A stretch of 64,000 bases of DNA. Source: Eupeodes corollae (lineage: Eukaryota; Arthropoda; Insecta; Diptera; Syrphidae). Positions 35,645 through 44,292 of this stretch are shown in pieces; the stretch's first letter is position 1, and the number at the start of each line of letters is the position of its first letter. The translations under genes and the position numbers were made by a program. The DNA lies in contig NC_079147.1 of NCBI RefSeq assembly GCF_945859685.1, positions 133,689,645-133,753,644 on the forward strand, written 5' to 3'. The notes beneath the pieces are model-generated. The model made no database searches and was not told where the DNA came from. It saw nothing but the letters and a program-made list of their open reading frames with translations.

Positions 35645-38600
35645 GGCGCGCTGCCGGAGACGCGCCTTAAAGTCCTAGCTGTGAATGTAAATTCACTGAT
35701 AAGGATTGAACGAAGAGCCAATATGTTCCAATTGTTGAAAGACTACAGTCCCGATGTGTTTATGGCTAGTGAAACTAAGCTAAACCACAAACACAAATTG
35801 ACTCATAAAAATTACAATATCGTAAGAAGAGACCGGCCCGATTCCACTCAAGGGGGCGGTGTCGCTCTCTTTATACGAAAAGGCATTAATTATAAAGTCA
35901 TATACAACAATGAATTGCGAAAGCTCAAAACGCTAGAAGTTTGCGTTGTATGCATCTCTCTCTCTCAAGGGAAGCGGATGTATATGATTGCGGCTTATGC
36001 GGCTGGAGCTCCGCAGGTTACTTACTTTGCTTCAGAACTCGAGATTGTTTTTAGGGAACTTAAACTGAGCTTGGAAGAAAACTATTTCATCTTGGCCGGT
36101 GATTTGAACGCAAAACATGAAGATTGGGGAAATCAACATAGTAATCCCAGAGGTAATCATCTTTTTAATTTGATGAATCTTTACAGCGTTGAGTATGGCG
36201 TCGACCTGCTGGCTACTGAAAGGCCATCGTATCCAAGAAGCGGCTCCTTTCTGGACCTTTTGCTTTACGACACCAGACTGACAGTTACAGACAAAGTGGG
36301 TAATCACCCGCGAAACTGCTTACAGACAGTCGAGTACGACAGTGATCACTGCGGACTGGCTGCTGTAATGCAGATTCCGAACGAACGCGTGGAGTTGGAG
36401 GAATACGTTCCAACGCATTCTTACAATTACAGTAAGATGCGGTGGCCTCGTTTCACCAATGCCCTAGGGAGAGAACTTCGTTCGAGTGACATAGCCCCAC
36501 CAAACAACAGAAACCTGACAAATACAGAAATCGACCAACACTTACAACAGATGGACGAAACAATAAAACGAACGATGGAACGGACAATCCCAAAGTACAA
36601 AGAACGGGACCAAATGGACGCTTACAGAAACGCGACAATTGACGCACTACGTAGGCACAAAAGTGGCTTACTGACAAGACTCAAAAACTTGCACAGACGA
36701 CTTACAGACCCACGCGACTTGGAGGTTAGGACACTGAAATCGTCAATAAAAAATGTCAATCTGTTGATTAAGGAGAACTACAGGCTATCAATTAACAAGT
36801 ATTGGGACCGCAAGATCCGGTCAGTTAATTCGAGTGACCCTAGTATGTTCCCCAAAATCAACAAGATATTCAGGAAAAAAAACGATAATGACCTTCCGTG
36901 TCTTAAACTCCAAAGAACCGAAGAAAACAGAGACGTACTCATGACAGCGCAAATAGATCCAGAAGAAGCCATCTTTGACGATGACTTTTATATAATTGAA
37001 GATCCGAAGGAAAAAGTGGAGGCGGTGGGAGCTGCTTTCCAGCAAGTGTACAAGGTGAATGTTAGCATTCGCCCCAACCACGACCTGGAAAACAGAGCCC
37101 TACTTAATCACTTTTACCTTCGAAATGATATGACACAATGGCGATCTGAGAACCACGGTTTCATGCGGTTCAATGACGATTCCTTGGCAAATGCCATAAT
37201 CGCCGAGCAAACGGAACCAAGTCCCTTGTTAGTGACGAAGGTTGAGCTTCAGCTCATCTTCAATTCAATAAAAAACAAAAAGTCAGCAGGTGTCGATGGT
37301 ATATCCAACGTTGTACTAAGACATTTACCGATGGAAGCAATTGACATATACACCACGCTCTTCAATAATGCACTGAATAATGCATATTATCCAGCGCATT
37401 GGAAGACCGCTGTGGTTCATCCTCTCCCGAAAAAGGGAAAGGACAACTCCAACCCGTCAAATCTTCGGTCGATAAGTCTTCTTCCGAGCATCAGCAAAGT
37501 TTTCGAAAAGATCATTAATAGGGCTCTGACTAAGTGGGCTGCGGACAACAGAATAATTCCGGATAAACAGTTCGGGTTCAAGGCGGGTCATGACACAATT
37601 CATGCTGCGTCTAAACTCGTTTCTGATATCCAATGGAATAAATCAAAACAACAATGCACAGGTGCTGTTCTGGTTGATTTGGAAAAGGCCTTTGACACCG
37701 TATGGTTAGAGGGTCTTTACCTAAAACTGAGCAGGCTTGGCATAAGCAAGCCATTGTTGTATATACTTTATGATATGCTTAACGGTAGAAAGTTTGTTGT
37801 CAAAAGTGGCAATGTAACTTCTACCACAACATTCTCAATTAAAAATGGTCTTCAACAAGGAGCGGTGAATTCGCCGATTCTCTTCAGCATTTACACCAGC
37901 GATCTGATAGGTAGTCTTACAAAGGCAATTGCGTACGCCGACGATCTAATTGCGTACAGAACGGCCCGAAAGGTTGAGGTTATTAGAAATCTCTTGCAGC
38001 GTGATTTCGACAAGATTCAGCGATATTGCGACGACTGGAAACTGAAAATAAATGTCCAGAAGTCAGAGACAATTCTGTTCCGGACTCCGTTGGCTAGGGC
38101 CACGAGGGATACGTGTAAGAATTGGCGCAAGATGGTCATCGTTGATCTTCACGGGCAGCCATTGGCGAGCAAAAATGTAGTGAAGTACCTCGGTATCTGG
38201 TTAGATCAGTATTTATATTTCGACAGACATATAAATGCTGCTCTGACCAGGGCCAGAGGAGCCTTCGCTCTGACGAAACGACTGTTTTTTAGCAGTCGGC
38301 TTGACCCCAGAGTGAAGGTAATTTGCTACATGGCCCTCATACGGCCAATGATCGTTTATGGTTGTCCTGTGTGGTTCAACGTTGCCCCTTCCCAGATGGA
38401 GAGGTTTCGGGTGTTCGAGCGGCAGTGTTTACGACGCTGTACCGGCTTATATCGAACAGCCGAATCTTCTTATGTGCATTACTATTCAAACGAGGTCCTA
38501 TACAACGGGGCTCGAATCAACAGAATTGACAATTTCGTGATAAAACTCGTTCGAGGTCACATTGCAAGAGCTATGTCTTCGACCAACAATTTAATTTTCG

Positions 38601-38902
38601 GGGCGTTCTATCCGAACGACGAGTATTTTGAGAGTGCACGCTTGAGCGGCTTCATTCCCCCAGAGGCATTCCTCTTTTTAGATAGATGCGGTCTGATACA
38701 GGATAGATTGGCAGTTCCGTTAATCTACCACGTCAGACGAAGAACCGTGGATAGGCGACTCCTGTACAATCGGGACGTCATGGCACAAGGTGGAGCAGAG
38801 CTCCTTCGGTTCAGTAGGGCTGTGTCCGAACGGGACCGAACTGATAGGGTGAAGCAGGAGAACCAGTTTTGGTGGCTTCAATCGGCACTTGATAGTGGGT
38901 AG
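35642..38902 (+). CDS. Jockey-clade ORF2: APE endonuclease and reverse transcriptase
   Basis: A 1,086-aa polyprotein for target-primed reverse transcription. Endonuclease, residues 1 to about 240: VNVNSLIRIERR, MASETKL (Glu), AGDLNAKHEDWG near 153, GSFLDLLLYD and YDSDHCGL near 233 (catalytic DH). Reverse transcriptase, about 540-830: NKKSAGVDGISNVVLRHLP, LPKKGKDNSNPSNLRSISLL, PDKQFGFKAGHDTIHA, VDLEKAFDTVW near 678 (motif A, catalytic Asp), NGLQQGAVNSPILFSIYT (motif B), AYADDLIAY near 764 (motif C, catalytic Asp pair) and KYLGIWLDQYLYFDRHI (thumb). The C-terminal part has RRCTGLYRTAESS. No RNase H motif was recognised. The usual NYR before SLLP is NLR. Intact over its whole length. Confidence 0.95.
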   Translation: MGALPETRLKVLAVNVNSLIRIERRANMFQLLKDYSPDVFMASETKLNHKHKLTHKNYNIVRRDRPDSTQGGGVALFIRKGINYKVIYNNELRKLKTLEVCVVCISLSQGKRMYMIAAYAAGAPQVTYFASELEIVFRELKLSLEENYFILAGDLNAKHEDWGNQHSNPRGNHLFNLMNLYSVEYGVDLLATERPSYPRSGSFLDLLLYDTRLTVTDKVGNHPRNCLQTVEYDSDHCGLAAVMQIPNERVELEEYVPTHSYNYSKMRWPRFTNALGRELRSSDIAPPNNRNLTNTEIDQHLQQMDETIKRTMERTIPKYKERDQMDAYRNATIDALRRHKSGLLTRLKNLHRRLTDPRDLEVRTLKSSIKNVNLLIKENYRLSINKYWDRKIRSVNSSDPSMFPKINKIFRKKNDNDLPCLKLQRTEENRDVLMTAQIDPEEAIFDDDFYIIEDPKEKVEAVGAAFQQVYKVNVSIRPNHDLENRALLNHFYLRNDMTQWRSENHGFMRFNDDSLANAIIAEQTEPSPLLVTKVELQLIFNSIKNKKSAGVDGISNVVLRHLPMEAIDIYTTLFNNALNNAYYPAHWKTAVVHPLPKKGKDNSNPSNLRSISLLPSISKVFEKIINRALTKWAADNRIIPDKQFGFKAGHDTIHAASKLVSDIQWNKSKQQCTGAVLVDLEKAFDTVWLEGLYLKLSRLGISKPLLYILYDMLNGRKFVVKSGNVTSTTTFSIKNGLQQGAVNSPILFSIYTSDLIGSLTKAIAYADDLIAYRTARKVEVIRNLLQRDFDKIQRYCDDWKLKINVQKSETILFRTPLARATRDTCKNWRKMVIVDLHGQPLASKNVVKYLGIWLDQYLYFDRHINAALTRARGAFALTKRLFFSSRLDPRVKVICYMALIRPMIVYGCPVWFNVAPSQMERFRVFERQCLRRCTGLYRTAESSYVHYYSNEVLYNGARINRIDNFVIKLVRGHIARAMSSTNNLIFGAFYPNDEYFESARLSGFIPPEAFLFLDRCGLIQDRLAVPLIYHVRRRTVDRRLLYNRDVMAQGGAELLRFSRAVSERDRTDRVKQENQFWWLQSALDSG

Positions 38903-38984
38903 TCGGGATGGGGTTTTAAGCCTTGGCCGGCTTACATACTTGTTTTATGTTTAGGGTTTAGTTTTAAGTAGAATAGGCATGGTG

Positions 38985-39110
38985 GCACGAAAAAAAAAAA
39001 TTAAAAAAAAAAAATAAAAAAAAACAAAAAATAAAAAAAAAAAAAAAAAAAAACATTAAAAATCATTTAAAAAAAATAAATAAAAATTAAAAAAAAAAAA
39101 AAAAAAGACA
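38985..39110 (+). repeat. Internal A-rich tracts in the Jockey 3' UTR
   Basis: Several runs of 10-22 A residues broken by T, C or ATT, about 400 bp before the true 3' poly(A). The flanking 3' UTR repeats GTTTTAAGTAG and ATAGGTAG-like strings. Confidence 0.85.
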
Positions 39111-39526
39111 ACGAAATATGAAAAACAAAAATGTTAGATAGTTAGATTTGCTGCTGTGGTTGTTCTAGTTTTAAGTAGTTTATAGGTAGAATAGGTAGTT
39201 TAAGTTAGTTTTTAAGTTTTATTTAAGGACCTTATTTTAAGTAGTTTGTAAGTAAAAATAAATAAAAAAAAGGTTATTGATATTAGTTTTTTCAAAATTT
39301 TCTAATTAAAACAAAACAAATAAAATTTAAATAGAAGTAAAATAGATCTTAAGGCCGAAAGGCATTAGTAATTAGTGTTATAGTTTAGCTTAGAGTGTCC
39401 GTATGGGACCATTAAGTTAGTTGTAAGTTATGGATAATTAGGCTAGTTTTATGAATTTTTGTCTAGCTTTAAGATAGGTTTAAGATTGAATAAATAAAAA
39501 TGAATTTAAAAAAAAAAAAAAAAAAA

Positions 39527-39540
39527 ACAGATTGTGGAGT
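39527..39540 (+). repeat. Target-site duplication, right copy
   Basis: ACAGATTGTGGAGT directly follows the poly(A) tail and matches 33463-33476 base for base. Confidence 0.93.
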
Positions 39541-40269
39541 GCACAACAAACGTTTAAAATTTGTGTTACCTTCTCGGGCGGATAATGAAGTTCCTTTGCC
39601 GCCAAAAGACATCGAAACCTTGCCTTTAGGACACCAAAAACGCGTTCAATAATCGATCTCGAAATCGAAAATTTTTAATTGAATTTCGATTCAAGCGATC
39701 CCTCAGCTGCCGTTCTGTAAGGTGTCATAATCCAAGGCTCTAAAGGATACCCAGAATCTCCTGAGAAATGTTTTTTTTAATTATTTTATTTTAAATTGTC
39801 TAGCTACTTACCTAAGATCCATGACGATCTATCTCCATTTTCAAAGCAGCGTTTGAGATATGCTCTTTCAGCACTAAGCCCCCAGACATGAGAATCATGA
39901 GATGCGCCGCCATATCGTCCATTTACAGATCTTATAGCTGTAGTATAGTCACATATCTAGTATAAAAAAAGTATTTTTATCTTAAGATGTTTTTCTTTGT
40001 ATATTTGCATATATTGTACCATTGCATTAATACTGTGCTTAAGCTTTCTGTTGAAAAAAAGCTGTTCACTAATAGCCGGCCGAATAAGTTGTATATGCGT
40101 TCCATCGACAACACCAATCGCACCAGGAATTTGCGATTTTTCCCAAAAATGGCGTTTTGACTTCCTTTTCTCTTCCTCTGTCATTTTAAAGTTGATAAGC
40201 AGAGGACAAATTACTCTTTCGATTGAAGTTAAAACCTCAGATATGACCTTGGACATGGTCTGTTGAGAA

Positions 40270-41030
40270 AGTCTTTGCAGCTTTGAACAATTGACGGGTC
40301 TGGTAGGTTAATGCTTCGTTGATGTACATCCTCTGTACAACTCAGAGCTGAGTAGACTAGTTGTAAGCTGCTCTTTCTTCTCATTTCTTCCCTTCATTAT
40401 TTTCTCTTTGCAATGACGAGTTGTAAGCTTGACTTGAAGAATATTGGTAAAGTTTTGTGGATCGTTTTTTTCTGAGTTCGGATTACTCTTCAAAATTTTT
40501 TTCATGTAACAGTAATCAATATCATTCTCAGTTACATTCACCTCCAATCCATTACGAAACACTTTAAGCGCCAAATCTAAGTTGTTGAAGTCGTTGTTTT
40601 GGGGGGGAATATTATAAATTTCAATTGTGTTGGCTATCAATTGTTGCTCTAGTTTAGTGATCTTATCCTCCAAGAATACAATTTTATTTTCGCACTCTTT
40701 GTTTTTGATATGCAATTCCTCAATCTGTTTTCTTTGAATTTCTTTAATTGCTAGAATTTCCGAATGAATTATTTCAAGTGTAATTTTAGATGACGGCTTT
40801 GGTGAATTATGCGAGAAAGTTCCACTATCTGAAGAAAAACTGCAATATGAACCGCGACGATGTTTAGATGAAATGCAATTTTTACACATCCAAAGTTCTT
40901 TTGTTCTTTTTCAAATCGTCCAATTCGAATTGCGGTAGATTTAAACAAGAAATATGCGAAGCCTTTCTGCAATTACCACAAACAAGTTTTTTTAAGTTTT
41001 AATTTTTTAATTACACGAGTTGCAAAACAT
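40270..41030 (-). pseudogene. CR1-like ORF1 with PHD-type finger and coiled coil, broken
   Basis: ORF1 of a non-LTR element, read from ATG at 41030. MFCNSCN, then CGNCRKASHISCLNLPQFEL and CKNC form a PHD-like Cys/His finger interrupted by stops and a one-base shift near 40888. 40889-40308 is open: a heptad-like coiled coil (ENKIVFLEDKITKLEQQL), then TIEIYNIPPQNND and NILQVKLTTRHCKEKIM, an RNA-binding fold seen in insect ORF1 proteins. After a second shift near 40330 the frame continues YINEALTYQTRQLFKAAKTF and stops being recognisable where the Harbinger transposase begins. It is on the same strand as, and in the correct order with, the ORF2 piece at 29.8-31.8 kb. Confidence 0.78.
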
Positions 41031-41224
41031 TTTTGATAGTTCTACTGATAAAGGAGAAAGCTTTCGACGCGTGCGCACCCCACAACGGACAACGAGAGAA
41101 TGTGACATGATGTTAAATTGTTCATGACATGTGCCTTCAACAGGACACAAACGTCCACAGCTTTTTTTTCTCAAAAATCTACCTCCTTCTAGTTACGCAT
41201 ACGCCTACTCTCACATTCCCGCAG

Positions 41225-42580
41225 TGAATATTGGGTGCCTATGCCTACTACCTCAGATTGGGTTCCAAACCCATTGAAAAGTTGTTGGATGTAACAAACG
41301 AGATAGACTATGAGAGGGGTTTTCACAAATGCATCTCAGTCCTTCAGAAGGACGGCAGCGGAGATTGAAGTACGTAGTGAACAACTTATAGGGCTTCTAC
41401 GACATATTTAAAGCCCAGGTTTGTAAGGAGAGATTTACCCGGCTTCCCATCTTTAAAGCTATACTAAGAATCTGATCCTCCAGGTTGGAAGTTGAGGCGT
41501 TCGGGGTGACTTTCCGATCACTTAAAAATCTTGGATACGGACGTATTTACTGTTGACAAACCACGCAAACGCTTTAAGGACAAGGAAGTTCGAATATGCA
41601 CGTGGAATTTTAGATCCATTAATAGGCCACGTGCAGCCCAAAAGTAATAGGAGGCTCTGGACTGTTATAAAGCAGACTTCACCCCCATACATTAAATTCG
41701 ATGGGATGGGCCGGACAAAAAAGCTATGAAAAACTACAGCATCATTTATGTTCTAACTTTCCGAGGAGCTTACATCGACTCGGACCTTTTTCGTCGGTGT
41801 GGGGGGGGGGGTTCTAGCTGTGGTAGCACTGGAACGTCGTCACGTATTTACATGCCGGGAAAAAAAAATTTTAAAAATTCAAACTGGTTCATAAAAATAG
41901 AGCCCGAATTCGTCTTAACTAGCCACACTGATATCAAACTCTTCTAGTGAGGAGAGAGCGAGATGGAAGTGTCCCTGTGAGGGTATGACCACCCACGTAT
42001 CCTGAAGGAAACAACCTTGGCTACTGTGTCCTCCTATTTACAGTAGCCCCAAAAGAATCAAAATATGAAACTATATCGTCATTATACTAATAATATTCTC
42101 ATATTAAACCGAACTCATTTTGGAATTAATTAATTAAATTCTGAACGCTGAAAATTGTGTAGATTTAAACTTCCCAAAATATTATTCACTCATCAGAGGA
42201 ATTTGTATAAAAATGGCCGAGATTTAAAAAAGAGGGAGATTGAGAACCATTCGGTCGAAGATGTTAAGAGGTTCCCAAGCAGAAATAAAATTCTTAATCT
42301 TTATGAGCAGGTGAAACAAAAATCGCAGGTACACAAACCTCGAACCGAAGGTTTTAAATACGAAAGAGGAAACATCATAGAAGAACTGCAGTCAATGCTA
42401 CGGATATGGAAGGACCACTTCAGCAGACTGTATCGAACTCCGCTGTCAGGATCGTCCAGCCAACATATACTCATGAGGCTCAACATTTTGTTTGACTTTG
42501 CTCGTAGTTTTTTTTGCGAACAATTTGATCGTGAATATAGAAACCAACTAATGGATTACGAACGATCATATACTTGAAAA
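41225..42580 (+). mobile_element. RTE-like non-LTR retrotransposon fragment
   Basis: The leader at 41280-41520 matches the reverse complement of 57830-58090, so it is a repeated 5' region. KEVRICTWNFRSINRPRAAQ near 41587, EALDCYKADFTP and IRWDGPDKKAMKNYSI near 41690 form an RTE-type endonuclease N-terminus. After a gap, 42260-42480 reads NKILNLYEQVKQKSQVHKPR and RIWKDHFSRLYRTPLS, the linker that precedes the RT. Stops and deletions are frequent and no RT motifs follow. Confidence 0.75.
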
Positions 42581-42607
42581 TGGAATTGTTTAAACACATT
42601 CGAGCAA

Positions 42608-42856
42608 CAAAAAAATTATATTGGGTGGCGCAACAGTCTATGGATAACGTCTAGTGACTTATAAATATCAACCAATTCTGTGTGCAAGTAATGTTGTCAG
42701 GGATGGAGGGGACCTGCAGCTTTAAGCATTGGAGGATTTGTCAATTCCTCGCAAGAGGCACTTCTTGTGAAGAAAACTTTTGATGACGTAGGTAAGGATT
42801 AAACCCAAGACCTCTGGCATGACAGTCCAACGTACTAACCATCATGCCACGAGTAC
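42608..42856 (-). repeat. tRNA-derived SINE, near full length
   Basis: On the minus strand: CTCGTGGCATGATGGTTAGTA (A-box-like, about 42850-42830), GTCTTGGGTTTAATCC (B-box-like, about 42800), then a body CTTGCGAGGAATTGACAAAT and a tail GTTGCGCCACCCAATATAAT ending in T-rich sequence. Body and tail match the plus-strand copy at 16595-16795. The head matches 62170-62240. Confidence 0.75.
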
Positions 42857-44290
42857 TACATTTGAACAGACTCATTTTAATCTGGTACAATTTCCAATAG
42901 CGAAAAAAAATAAAAAACAAAACAATAACTTATTCTTTAAAAATTATAACACTGTTAAAAAACTTTAATATGTATTCATATTGCAGAGCATTTTCCGATA
43001 CAAGGCTTAATTCTGAAAAGCACGCTATTTGGGCAGCTATTGTCATCTTTTGAATTTTGAGAAGTAAAACTAGGCCATTATAGTAAAAAATTAAATGATA
43101 CACACTTCAAAAACGCATATAAATTGTTTAATATTGTCAATTTTGCTGTCATAGTCTTTTATGAAAGAAAAGTTTAACGGTGGTGTTATTTCTAGAAAAA
43201 GTGAATACAGATCGCTACCAAGATCTTGTGATTTAGAACATCAAGACATTTTCCTTGATTTTAAAAGATAGCCAATGCCAATGATCCACAAAGAGTGAAG
43301 GCCTTAAAAATGGAGTCCATAAAGTTATCGAGGACATAGCTCCACAAATGTGAAAAGGGGTCATTGCAAATCCCAAAAAAGAATCTTCTTCATTGTTTAT
43401 CACACCTTCCTCTTTACAATAGAGTTTTTGATTTCTCTTAAAAAAATACTTTGTTCTTTATTTATCAAAATTAAACCTCTTATAGAAATACCTTCAATTT
43501 GAGATTTCCCTTTGAGTATAATAGAAATACTTTCGTGGATGAATCGTATGTTTCAAAAAAAATTCACACCAGTTTCATTTTATGTGTCTATTTGAAATTA
43601 AAATCTTCCGGCACGATGATGTTTTTTTTTTGTTTTAAGTAAAACTCAAATGTTTAGAAAATATTATAAACAACATAAATATAAACTTTTATTCAGAATA
43701 AATACAATCTATCTTATACCACATAAATGCATGTATACATTACAAAATTTAATGAATTCGTTTTATCTTTTGAGATTTAAAAGTTTGTGCTTTTGTAAAT
43801 TTTGATTATATGGATACATATTAATTCACAAAACAAGATATTTTTTTTTTTGAGAACACAGAATTTCAAATACAACTTTGCTTAAATCGCCAAGGTACAA
43901 GTATCCCTATTACGAGGGTCACCTTTTATTCAATAAATTAATACAATATTAAAATTTCGCTTTATTCATTAAGTATTAAAATATACTTAATTTTTTGTTC
44001 GTCAAAATTTTAACAAGTTGCACTTTTATCAATTTTCAAAAATAATAAACCCATAGCAAAATTCTTATCGACAGTTGAGTCTCGCGATTAAAGCTAGTGA
44101 ATGGCCTTCACTAAAGCCTTGTTTTTTCGCGGAATATATAGCTAAGCCACATACATACAAATAGTACCACAGAGCCCATTGAAGAAGCAAATTAGCTAAT
44201 GATGTACCAGCCGTTACAACAAACACCTATTACTTATCTATATAATGCCAGTTACTGTTCTAAAAAACACAATATGGATTTTCTGTCTGC
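42857..44290. other. No gene seen; 3' flank of esterase C
   Basis: AT-rich sequence with no recognisable frame. Esterase C's poly(A) signal should lie at its right edge, but no AATAAA occurs within the first 200 bases after the stop; one lies near 43925. Confidence 0.4.
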
Positions 44291-44292
44291 AG

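Larger units (their letters stand above)
33477..39526 (+). mobile_element. Full-length Jockey-clade non-LTR retrotransposon
   Basis: A 6,050-bp element that starts CAGTCGTTCTTTGACTTCC, a start typical of Jockey-clade LINEs, and ends in a 20-base poly(A). It is bounded by a perfect 14-bp target duplication. Both ORFs are intact and overlap at TAATG. ORF1 is a gag with three CCHC knuckles; ORF2 has an APE endonuclease and a reverse transcriptase with no RNase H recognised. Intact ORFs, an unmutated duplication and a homogeneous tail indicate recent insertion, so this is a candidate active copy. It lies inside the last coding exon of a Harbinger transposase. Confidence 0.95.
31827..40265. mobile_element. 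PIF/Harbinger transposon, interrupted by Jockey element
   Basis: The left end is probably GGGGCCTTACTACGGAACTC at 31827, which looks like a Harbinger terminal repeat and abuts retrotransposon sequence. Inside are the two genes usual for this superfamily: a Myb/SANT-like accessory gene on the plus strand (32171-32916) and a DDE transposase on the minus strand (33335-40265). Without the 6.05 kb Jockey insert and one copy of its duplication the element would be about 2.4 kb. The right terminal repeat and the transposase N-terminus were not found, so the right end is truncated. Confidence 0.75.
33335..40265 (-). pseudogene. Harbinger DDE transposase, split by retrotransposon and stopped
   Basis: A HARBI1-type nuclease. 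Minus-strand exons: 40265-40020 (SKVISEVLTSIERVICPLL, then IPGAIGVVDGTHIQLIRP with the first catalytic Asp), intron 40019-39957, exon 39956-39812 (YTTAIRSVNGRYGGASHDSH), intron 39811-39761, and exon 39760 onward (GDSGYPLEPWIMTPYRTAAE with the second Asp, then SRSIIERVFGVLKARFRC with the catalytic Glu). A TAA at 39677-39675 interrupts the last exon. The frame reaches the Jockey target site at CALHNLC and resumes seamlessly on the far side, 33476-33335, with LRYRVELPNSTEEPLLDKG to a TAA stop. The N-terminal HTH region is missing. The gene was dead or dying when, or after, the retrotransposon landed. Confidence 0.87.

Noticed and set aside
40265..40310. Extension of the Harbinger transposase upstream as RPVNCSKLQRL
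   Set aside because: The overlapping frame YINEALTYQTRQLF fits the CR1-like ORF1 better; the frame meets a stop at about 40308, so the join to retroelement sequence is placed near 40270.
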